Assembly (NCBI GenBank): GCA_038373885.1 | Contig: JAWZYV010013564.1 | Location: forward strand, 186,001 to 250,000 | DNA: 64,000 nt | From: Cheiracanthium punctorium | Lineage: Eukaryota > Arthropoda > Arachnida > Araneae > Cheiracanthiidae | Direction of reading: 5' to 3' | Translations under genes and position numbers: made by a program | The notes under the pieces: generated by a model | Database searches by the model: none | Seen by the model: only the letters and a program-made list of their open reading frames with translations | Told to the model about the DNA's origin: nothing | Shown here: positions 30,471-40,243 of the stretch, one piece after another | Numbering within the stretch: position 1 is the stretch's first letter | Layout of the letters: each line of letters begins with the position of its first letter

Positions 30471-33281
30471 AAATAAAGGATTTGTTGGAGTTTCCGGTGA
30501 GAAAACGCTGCTGACGTCACTAAACAGAAAACTAATAAACGTAAGTTCTATGTTTTTTCTTTATTAATTTAATATTGTTGATTTTGGTACCTAGTTTATT
30601 TTATATACATGCATGAATGGTTGGAATACATATGACAATGCAGCTAGTAAATTACTACTAAAAATATTTATTTCTCTTTCACTTCACCTATTTCCTTTAA
30701 AAAGTAACTATAATTAACTTTATGTTAATGCCAATAACTACTAAATATGAATAAAATTGATCTGCTTAAATAAATTAAAACCATCAATAATCCATTCAGC
30801 TTTTTATATGATTTTAAAGATTTATTTTACATTATTCCTATTGATTTATTGATCAAATTAAATATAATCTACTATATAAAAATAATGCTTTATAATATGA
30901 ATAATAATATTGTTGTACAATGCTTGGAAGTCTTACTAAATTAATGCTTTAATTATTTTATCATAATAAAGGTCTTTATACACTATAGTGGTACATCTCA
31001 AGTAGAATCTATCAGCCTCTAGTTATTTTACAAATCTATATATTCTTCAGAATGTGATTTTCGTAATTCAAATGTGATATATTGATAATATTACAGAAAT
31101 GAAACTTAATCTCCGGCCTATTAGATCTTTCCATATGTTATGTATTATGTATTAGAATTATTTAAAAATTCTAGTTTACGCACTTCTGTTAATTTTCTTG
31201 GCCTAATAATTGATAAACGATCAGCCACTCTTGAATATTTACGGAAAAAGGAAATGTTTTAAAATTTAATGCAAATAATTTTACTCATTTTTATGAGCTA
31301 ATAAATTTGTATACAGCGATATAATAGTTAATTATCTACACTTTATGTTCTAATGAACATTATATATGTGTACATTAAATACTGATTGTAGATATATATA
31401 TTCTTTTAATTTTTTACCGTCTATTATTATTTATCCAAATTCTTAGTATTTTTATGTCATCAAGAGGCTGGAATTGTTTCATTCATTTATTTTGTCTTTA
31501 ATTTATCTAGGGATAGATTTTCCTTTTTCTGATCTATAGCATATAGAATTGATGTATGCAGTTCGTAGGGTCTGTGAGTTTCATCAGAGTCCGATTATCA
31601 TAAGAGTAAGAGGAGCAACAGCCCGGGGCCCCTTAAAAAAAGGGGCCGATCCCAAAATCTCACAGCTTTATACATTATATATATATACTAGTATATATAT
31701 ATATCAGTAAAATCAAATGTTTCTATCACTTCATTTACTGAATTATACAGAATATAATAGAATTTATACTAAATGTTTCTAATACAGAGCATATCCCATT
31801 TTATATATTACAAATATTTAGTATAATAATGAATAAAACACTCTAGAATCATGGATTAATTAGCAGATCCAGGGCCTTTGCTAATCCCCCTTAACACTCA
31901 AAATTGTATAAAACTTGGCAAAATTAGATACATAGTAAGCAAACTCGGTAAAATTTTTTAACGAAAACTATAATTTACTTTCTATTTCTGGTACACTTGT
32001 CAAATTACGTAAACCCAATCGGCAAAAGTAAAAAGTTGGTAATATAGTTGATACAAAATAAATAAGTTGGTAAAAAACAATATTTTACTTGGCAGTTCAT
32101 CGACATCTCTCCCCCCCCCCCCCTCCCACTACAACTAAAAGAAGTCTTAGCAATGGCTCTGACTCCCACGTACAGCTACTAGTATTTTTCAGAGAGACAT
32201 TCAGAATGTTTCCGAAAACTTACTTTCATTTATATGTAAATTACAAAATAGCCATTAGTTAAAGTTTCTTTCCTACATTTTATAATGGATATTTTCTGTT
32301 TTATAAAAAGCATATTTGAAAATAATATTCGACACTCGATGTGCTGGGGCTGGCTGGGTAATAACATACAACTTTTAAAGTCATATGCCTGCTAAGTGTT
32401 TTATACTGTTGATTTATAAACACTTAACGTAAAGATTTCATAGGTATGTCTTGAATTTCATAAATGATTTTTGTTTTGAATTTGTACGTGCATATTAAAT
32501 GCCTTATATGCTTAGTTTTCCTGTCATATCCTGTGTACCGACGTTAATTCATACTCAAAATAAATGATTAAATAAATATTATCACGCCATAAGTGTTTAA
32601 CAGCATTTTAAAAGAATATTTGGTGCTGAAGATCATAATTTTTATTTTCACTTTGACTGAATTACAGTAAGTTGTATTTAAAACAAATAAGAAATCTTTT
32701 GCGGTTTAAAACAAAGTCAACAGTAAAAAAATTATCTAGAATTTGCTTTCTCATTTAATTTTAAGTTTTTAGCTATTTACCTTATTAATTTTTCACTGAA
32801 ACAAAATGGTCCAAAGAAAGTCTTAAAAAATCGTTCTTGAATACGAATTAGTTTTTTCTTTCATTGAATTAGTAGTTTGTGCTTGATTAAAAAAATTTAG
32901 CATTTTATAAATATAGATTATATGTAAATGAACTTTACACAAAGTTTAACATTTACTTTCTTACCGTTACAAAGACGAGCGGTTATTATTCTTTGTTGTT
33001 ACACACATTATTGCTAGCCCATATTAATCTTTCAGTATCCTACAAGAATCAGTAATGCAATTTTCATCCTCGATTCAATCTGCATCCATGGGAACATATA
33101 GGTTTAAACCCGAAGAGTTTATCTGCATCTATAATCCATATCTATTAATTGCTAAAACCCCGGACTAAACATTTAATAAAGAAGGTTTTTCTCTAATCGT
33201 ATGTAAATTTCATACAAAAGCCAAATGATGATTGCTTTTTAACTGTCCACTGTTTCTTTTTTATTTCCGTAACATATTACC
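30471..33281. other. AT-rich interior of the MULE without genes
   Basis: Some 2.8 kb of AT-rich sequence without ORFs above chance. Minor items: a GGGGCCCCTT...AAGGGGCC hairpin near 31624-31648, an alternating TA palindrome near 31677-31705, and a C run near 32109-32122. It is possibly a captured non-coding segment or a strongly decayed element. Confidence 0.4.
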
Positions 33282-33352
33282 TTCAAATCTAAAATTTTTT
33301 ATTCATATTTAAATGCATGCATTTAAATATGAATAAAAATTTTAGATTTGTA
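33282..33352. repeat. Short AT-rich palindrome, about 70 bp
   Basis: Sequence around AAATCTAAAATTTTTTATTC is followed by its inverse about a centre at ATGCATGCAT near 33314-33323. The arms pair nearly completely. No coding or target-duplication evidence. Confidence 0.7.
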
Positions 33353-33604
33353 ATTTTAGACTGCAATTTTAAATGCATTAAAATATATATTTAGAACAAT
33401 TAATCAACAACAACAACAAAAAAAAAAATATTAGGAAAAGAACGTGGAATTTCTAACTCTGCTGTTTTTCGCGGATCAACTTGCGGTGCGGGCGGCAACC
33501 CCTAGCGTGGAGTGTATAACAGCGGGAGAAACGACTCTTGCCAAAGGAGTCTGACTGCACGCCAAATCGCCAGAGTGCACTTTAATACGGCCTGCCCAGC
33601 CTCT

Positions 33605-34356
33605 CGTCCTAACCCCCCCCCTTGGCTACGCCCCTGCTGATAATTGTATACCATCTGCAACTGTCGTAAAAAAAAAAAAAAGAAAAAAAAACAGTGAAGT
33701 ATTTTTTCCCGCCAAGTTCTAAGCCCTCACTGAGTTTGTGGTACAATTTGAAATTCATCAATATTATGCCAAATTCACTTATAATTACAATTCAAAATTA
33801 AAAACGACTTTCATATTCATCATAATTTTTAACATGTTAACCATTAGTAAGGACATTTTTAAGAGGGGTGTATCTCAGGACGTTTCACTGTTTGGTTTCT
33901 GATTCTGAAGTAGGTAGGAAATGACTGTCACTTAAAGTACCCAATCACTTCCGAATATACCACTGGTAAATGCGCATAAGTGGCAGGTGAGCATGATTAA
34001 TTTTCGCCTATCTGCTTTTGACCACTTTTGAATAAAGGTTGTGATTTGACAAAAAGAGCTTAATCCATCCTTTTGCCTGCTGACTTAGGTGGTCGGATTA
34101 TTACTGTGCACTTTTTCCTTGTGCCCAGCCCGTGAACTACTCTCTTGGGACTGGTTAAAGAAAGAGTAATATTTAAAAGTGCCGCCATTCAGTGAAATTT
34201 CGCCTTCAATCTATCTTCGGTTTCTTCAGAAATCTTGAATAGACTGATGTCCTTTGAACGCACTACAAGCTTAAGGATACAGAAACCCGCAAAAATTCAC
34301 ATAAAACAACTTTGAAATAATTCCACGTAAATTAGACGAAATTTCAGAAAGGATAT
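33605..34356 (-). repeat. Right inner TIR segment of the MULE, first part
   Basis: Inverse copy of the left inner TIR (from the MITE stub at about 33605-33642 outward to GGATAT at 34356), continuing at 37861-37945 beyond the LTR element. The block just inside (33475-33604) is GC-richer than its surroundings and has no counterpart in the left arm. Confidence 0.85.
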
Positions 34357-35266
34357 TGTTACGAATTTTCGGGGCAACCCGCTGCTCTGGGGCTTAGAAT
34401 GGTTTAAAATTCGTATTCTACGCTTCAAATAGATAAATTTTGCTTTTTGTTGCATCAAAATCGGCCAATTAGAACCGGAGATACGGAGGTTTCGCTTTCA
34501 CATATGTTTTTCTATGGGCTTCTAGAAATCTCGAGAAATATTAGTCCTAGAGCTTAGATCTCTTCACTTCTGAGGACTTATTTTTGGCGCCAAATTTGGC
34601 GATATTTCGCCAAGTTTGGCGACTTTTTGGTCATTTGGCGCGATTTTCCCAATGGGGCCTGGAAGTTGTTTTTCCTGCATTAAAAACGCATAATAACCTA
34701 ACATTTCTCTTCTATGACGTAATCAAAATTCACGCTTTATGTAGAACCCTCGAGAAATTGACTTTTCTGGAAACCTCTTTTAGCTCCTGCGCCGGCTATT
34801 TATAGAAGAGCGCGCCGCCCCGACAGTCAGTGCGAGCTGAACGCTCGATGTGTGAATAGCTCTCGGTACGTTTGTTTTGTGTGAATTGATAGTGCTATAG
34901 AAGCTGTGTTTTAGCTTGTTTTGTGAAGCTGTTTTCAAAGTGCTGTGTGTAAATTCTTCATTGCTGTGTCTTAAGGGATTGTGTACTATATCCCTTGAAT
35001 ATTTCTACGGAACTTTTGCCTGTGTAAGTGACTTATTTTGGTGTGAGAAATACAGCATTTGTGAGAGCTTCTGATCCAAGCGGATTGTTAAAAGCACGTT
35101 ATTGCTAGATTGTGCTTGTGAATTGTGTACAGCTGATTGTACTACGAAGATCTAGAAGCAATAAAGTTTGTGTTCCATCCTGACAAGTGACTTTTTACTT
35201 GAACTTTTTACACCAACTGGACTTTAGAACGACGAACCCCAGGAGTAGCAGAGTAATTCCGCAACA
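34357..35266 (+). repeat. 5' LTR of the non-autonomous gypsy-derived element (910 bp)
   Basis: TG...CA ends. It contains GGCGCCAAATTTGGCG-type palindromic stretches near 34588-34625, a TATA-like CTATTTATAG near 34796 and AATAAA at 35160. It is nearly identical to 36941-37860, with a 10-bp gap near 34615. Confidence 0.93.
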
Positions 35267-35268
35267 TT

Positions 35269-35288
35269 TGGTGTCAGAAGTGGGATTC
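35269..35288 (+). promoter_or_regulatory. Primer-binding site (tRNA-Leu type)
   Basis: TGGTGTCAGAAGTGGGATTC, two bases after the 5' LTR, is complementary to the 3' end of leucine tRNAs of the CAA/CAG class (...CCCACTTCTGACACCA). The match is long. Confidence 0.8.
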
Positions 35289-35315
35289 TAAATAAAGACT
35301 TTAATTTTCCAGTTT

Positions 35316-36560
35316 ATGGTTTTGACTAGACAAAAAATGGAAGAACAACTTCAAAAGCTCATGAATATGATGCAAGAAATGAAAGCCGGACAAGACGAGA
35401 TGAAAGCCGGACAAGACGAGATGAAAGCTGGACAAGAACAGATGAAGGCGGATTTAGAGAAGAAAATTGAAGCAGGACAGACCGATTTAGAAAAGAAAAT
35501 TGAAGCCGGACAGACCGATTTAGAAAAGAAAATTGAAGCCGGACAAGAACAGATGAAAGCGGATTTAGAGAAGAAAATTGAAGCCGGACAAGAAGGAACG
35601 AAATTGGGATTGGAGAAAATGGAGACTGCTTTGGGAAAATTAGAGAAATTCGAAAAGAGTGTGCAGGAAAATCAAGAGATAATGGAGAAAAGAATGTCGC
35701 TCATAGAAGAAACTCAAACGAAATATGAACAAAGAATTGAAGGAAAAATAGAAGAAAATGTTAAGGAATTGCAGCAAGATATTTGCAGAATGCGGGAAGA
35801 ATTTAAGAATAAAATTGAGGAGAAACTAGACTGGAAAGAAAATATAGTTTCGAAAATACATGAAGAATGTGAAGCTAAAATTGAAGAAAAATTGGACTCT
35901 CTCGTAAAGCTGGGAAAGTTACCCGAAAACATCAGGTTATCTTCACACCGCCCAGCAGTGAAACTTACTGCCTATGACGGAAAGACTCCCTGGGAAGCTT
36001 ACAAGACCCAATTTTCGATCGTCGCCAGAGCCAATGGTTGGAGCGAGTCCGAGAAAGCTAATCAACTGGCCGCTTCCCTTAGCGGAGATGCAATTAATGT
36101 ATTGCAAACTATCGGAGCGACGAAGATAGGAGATTTTGACGCCCTTGCCAGTGCCTTGGAGATGAAATTCGGCAGAGATCTTCGTCTTCCCGCCGATCTA
36201 GTGTTCGGCCGCCCTCCAGATGCGCCTTCATCGCCAGAGGAGTACGTGGAAAACCTTCGGGCACGGTTTGAAGATGTACATCATTTTGCTCGGGAGCGGA
36301 TCAACCTGAACACGGAAAAGATGAAGACTCGCTACGACACGAAAGCTACGGGACACGAGTTCAACGCAGGTGACAAAGTTTGGCTATGGAATCCTACTCG
36401 ACGGAAAGGCCTGTCTCCCAAGCTGCAATCGCCGTGGGACGGTCCTTACACAGTCCTAAACCGGCTGAATGACGTCATCGTACGGATTCGTAAGTCACCA
36501 AACTCGAAGCCAAGAGTTGTACATTACGATCGGCTAGCCATCTACCGCGGTTGTAATTAG
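35316..36560 (+). CDS. Fusion ORF: coiled-coil Gag joined in frame to the integrase C-terminus, 414 residues
   Basis: The N-terminus has tandem repeats (KAGQDEM three times, then DLEKKIEAGQ-type units) and a long charged coiled coil to about residue 200. A gypsy Gag segment follows with AVKLTAYDGKTPWEAYKTQF and LAASLSGDAINVLQTI (about 210-285). At FGRDLRLPADLVFGRPPD (about 285-303) the sequence switches to the end of an integrase, including GDKVWLWNPTRRKGLSPKLQSPWDGPYTVL, the GPY/F module. The RT, protease and catalytic integrase are absent. The junction motif FGR(D/E)LRLP is normally integrase, and the Gag ends in MKFG, so a short shared stretch may have mediated the deletion. The start codon lies 50 bases after the LTR. 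An open frame across the fusion suggests selection or youth. Confidence 0.88.
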   Translation: MVLTRQKMEEQLQKLMNMMQEMKAGQDEMKAGQDEMKAGQEQMKADLEKKIEAGQTDLEKKIEAGQTDLEKKIEAGQEQMKADLEKKIEAGQEGTKLGLEKMETALGKLEKFEKSVQENQEIMEKRMSLIEETQTKYEQRIEGKIEENVKELQQDICRMREEFKNKIEEKLDWKENIVSKIHEECEAKIEEKLDSLVKLGKLPENIRLSSHRPAVKLTAYDGKTPWEAYKTQFSIVARANGWSESEKANQLAASLSGDAINVLQTIGATKIGDFDALASALEMKFGRDLRLPADLVFGRPPDAPSSPEEYVENLRARFEDVHHFARERINLNTEKMKTRYDTKATGHEFNAGDKVWLWNPTRRKGLSPKLQSPWDGPYTVLNRLNDVIVRIRKSPNSKPRVVHYDRLAIYRGCN

Positions 36561-36925
36561 TTATTTGACTATCAGACCATGTTCACTATGGCGTAATTCC
36601 TCCTTTCTTTCAACTGTCATTTCTTTCCTGTCTTTCTCTTCTCTTCCTCTTTCGTCAACTCTCTTTCACTCATTACTTACGCCATGTTTAGTGTATATAT
36701 TTGTAATATATTGGATTTTATTAATGTGTATTTGTTATTACATTGATTACTTATTACAGTGTAATTATTTATTATGTTGATTATTTATTTATTAATGTGT
36801 ATTTGCTTATTGTGCTATTGATTACTTGCTTGAATTATGTTGTTAAGATCTTGTTAAGTGTTATACAGTGTAGGTACCTGTGTGACCTCCTAACTAGGGA
36901 TTGTACTGCCCGGGACGTGCAGTCC

Positions 36926-36940
36926 TTGGGAAGGGGGCAA
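36926..36940 (+). promoter_or_regulatory. Polypurine tract of the non-autonomous gypsy-derived element
   Basis: TTGGGAAGGGGGCAA immediately precedes the 3' LTR start. The ~360 bp between the ORF stop and this tract is T-rich and non-coding. Confidence 0.7.
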
Positions 36941-37860
36941 TGTTACGAATTTTCGGGGCAACCCGCTGCTCTGGGGCTTAGAATGGTTTAAAATTCGTAT
37001 TCTACGCTTCAAATAGATAAATTTTGCTTTTTGTTGCATCAAAATCGGCCAATTAGAACCGGAGATACGGAGGTTTCGCTTTCCCATATGTTTTTCTATG
37101 GGCTTCTAGAAATCTCGAGAAATATTAGTCCTAGAGCTTAGATCTCTTCACTTCTGAGGACTTATTTTTGGCGCCAAATTTGGCGATATTTCGCCAAAAG
37201 TCGCCAAGTTTGGCGACTTTTTGGTCATTAGGCGCGATTTTCCCAATGGGGCCTGGAAGTTGTTTTTCCTGCATTAAAAACGCATAATAACCTAACATTT
37301 CTCTTCTATGACGTAATCAAAATTCACGCTTTATGTAGAACCCTCGAGAAATTGACTTTTCTGGAAACCTCTTTTAGCTCCTGCGCCGGCTATTTATAGA
37401 AGAGCGCGTCGCCCCGACAGTCAGTGCGAGCTGAACGCTCGATGTGTGAATAGCTCTCGGTACGTTTGTTTTGTGTGAATTGATAGTGCTATAGAAGCTG
37501 TGTTTTAGCTTGTTTTGTGAAGCTGTTTTCAAAGTGCTGTGTGTAAATTCTTCATTGCTGTGTCTTAAGGGATTGTGTACTATATCCCTTGAATATTTCT
37601 ACGGAACTTTTGCCTGTGTAAGTGACTTATTTTGGTGTGAGAAATACAGCATTTGTGAGAGCTTCTGATCCAAGCGGATTGTTAAAAGCACGTTATTGCT
37701 AGATTGTGCTTGTGAATTGTGTACAGCTGATTGTACTACGAAGATCTAGAAGCAATAAAGTTTGTGTTCCATCCTGACAAGTGACTTTTTACTTGAACTT
37801 TTTACACCAACAGGACTTTAGAACGACGAACCCAAGGAGTAGCAGAGTAATTCCGCAACA
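36941..37860 (+). repeat. 3' LTR of the non-autonomous gypsy-derived element (920 bp)
   Basis: Near-identical to 34357-35266. It has an extra AAAGTCGCCA-type 10-bp unit near 37198-37207 and a few substitutions. Low divergence indicates recent insertion. Confidence 0.93.
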
Positions 37861-38764
37861 ATATACACAAAAATAAATAAACTAGCTTTAATTCTATATT
37901 CCTCCCCTTATGGATATAGAGTACCTAAATTTAAGTCTTCCAGAAAAAAATATATTTTCTTTATACGGCCGGACCACATTGATTATTTAATAGCTTTTTC
38001 AAATACGGAGCACAAATTCTGTAATTTGGTATTCAGCCAGCACTAATATAGCACTAATTCTGTATGAATCGAAATTCGGGAAAAAATAACTTTATGTGGC
38101 TGGCCAGCTTGATGTTAAGATGGCCGGACCACATTATTTGTTTACGGATAAAAAATTGTGTAATTTGGTATTCAGCCAGCGCTAATATAGCACTAATATT
38201 GTAGGTATGAAAATTCAGGAAAAAATAATTTTTTCTTTATGTGGCCGGCCAGCTTGACATCAAGATAGCCGGACCACATTGATTATTTAATAACTTTCTT
38301 AAATACGGAGCACTAATTCTGTAATTTGGCATTCAACCAGCACTAATGTAGCACTAATTCTGTATGTAACAAAATTCTGGAAAAAATAACTTTTTCTTTA
38401 TGTGGCCGGCAAGCTTGACGTCATGATAGCCGGACCACATTATTTGTTTCATAACTTTTTTAAATACGGATAAAAAATTCTGTAATTTGGTATTCAGCCA
38501 GCACTAATATAGCACTAATATTGTAGGTATGAAAATTCCGTAAGCAATAATTTTTTCTTTATGTGGCCGGCCAGCTTGACGTCAAGATAGCTGGACCACA
38601 TTATTTGTTTAATAACTTTTTAAAATACGGATAAAAAATTCTGTAATTTGGTATTCAGCCAGCACTAATATAGCACTAATTCTGTATGTATCAAAATTCG
38701 GGAAAAAATAATTTTTTCATTATGTGGCCGGCCAGCTTGACGTCAAGATTACCGGACCACATTG
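37861..38764 (-). repeat. Right TIR of the MULE, continued: end of inner segment and about 5-6 array units
   Basis: 37861-37945 completes the inner TIR (GTAGGTACTC-type sequence inverted). From 37946 the units repeat every ~150-160 bp, with CCGGCCAGCTTGACGTCAAG-type junctions near 38112, 38259, 38417, 38579 and 38742. One junction (near 37966) is shortened like its partner at 24562 in the left arm. The array is interrupted at ATTG 38761-38764. Confidence 0.85.
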
Positions 38765-39455
38765 GGGTCATTCCATTTCAAATCAACCAGTAAATTCCAA
38801 AAATGTCACCCACCGTCTCGGATTTCTTTGAAAATTTTTATAAGTGTAGCCATTAGTGTTCTAACTAACAATATAAAATTTTACTTCAATATCTCTAATA
38901 CTTTTTAAGATAAAAATTATTAAAATAATGGGAAAGTGACCATAAATGGCGTTTTTGCAAACAATTATTTTAATGGTGATTTTTCAGATAAAAAATCATA
39001 ACTTTCTTTATTTTCAATATATTAAATCGAAATTTATACTAAAATGTTCACAAAGGTTTGGAGATTATAGAAAAAAATAATTTGATAGTCCTGTTTAGTA
39101 CCGGAACCCCCCAAAAATTCATAAACTTTGTTTTTTTCAAAAAAATTTCATAAAAACAATAATTTTGCAAAAGCTGTTTCAGACAATGGTGTAGCTCTTA
39201 ACAAAGCAAACTATTTTTTTACTTACACGTAAATGCATAAAGTAAGATAATTTAAAATAAAAACGGTGGGTATTTGAGTTCTAATAGGTTAATTTAATTG
39301 AAAACCAAATATTTTGAAGATTTTTCTTAAAATGTTATGCTTCATGCAGATGTTATTATAAAATAATTTTTTATTTATTTAATTTAAAAAGGTGCTGATT
39401 TTATTTAAAAGTTAATAATGAGTTAAAGTTATTTTACTTGAAATTTAAATTATTT
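38765..39455 (+). repeat. Left terminal inverted repeat of the unassigned transposon
   Basis: It pairs with about 44183-44873. Recognisable landmarks are CACCCACCGTCTCGG, TGACCATAAATGGCG, CCGGAACCCCCC and CCCACCGTTTTT in inverse. The inner border is approximate. Confidence 0.85.
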
Positions 39456-40243
39456 TAAAATTTAAAATTTTTTAACAAAATTGGAAATACATATAGTTAA
39501 CATGCATCAAAATTTTTCTAACTTTTTTTTATTGTCAAGTACAAATTGATACTTTAGTTAAAAAACAAACATTTTTCTTAAAAAATTTAGCTGTATGCAA
39601 TTAAATGTGTAAAAGAAAGTATTTATTTAATTAATGCTTCCTTAATTTAAAAAATGTAGACAAAATTTGAACATTAATTAGAAAATATGTGCTGAAGATT
39701 TTTTGAACATTTCTTTGAATCACTGACGACAAATTAAATAAGAAACATACTAACTTGTTTTAGAATAAAATGAAAATATTAATTATTATGACTAATTGTG
39801 ACACTTATGTTCAGTATTTTACCAGAAAAAAAAAGTAGTCCCTTCACTGAAAATACACACATAACGTATTTAACAAAGCTTTGATAAGTTTTCTTTTTTT
39901 TCTTTAGATATCATTCAAAGAATTTAACAAAGTACATTTTAAATTACATAAAACAAAAACTGTGAAGATTTTGCAGGGGTAGGGAGCAGTGACCATAATA
40001 ACATGTACATTTTGATTCATGATCAATATTTCATACACTTGAATTGATTCTACAATACATTATAACAATTTAATTGCTTTGTTTTGAATTTAACATTCTA
40101 ACCAGTAAGAGTTTGAAAATGAATGAATATTTATATATTAACAGATATGAATGAAATGATATCATTTAATAGGACATGCACTTTTTTAAAAATACAAGCA
40201 ACAAGTATAGTCTTACTTAGAACTCAATTTTTTCCTCTACCTT

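Larger units (their letters stand above)
34357..37860 (+). mobile_element. Non-autonomous LTR retrotransposon (gypsy-derived), 3504 bp
   Basis: It runs from TGTTACGAATTTTCGG to GAGTAATTCCGCAACA and is flanked by ATAT on both sides (34353-34356, 37861-37864); the empty site GGATATACAC survives in the left MULE arm. Two ~0.9-kb LTRs, a tRNA-Leu primer site and a polypurine tract are present, but only 1.7 kb of internal sequence, lacking protease, RT, RNase H and the integrase core. Movement would need enzymes from a full-length relative. Confidence 0.93.
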
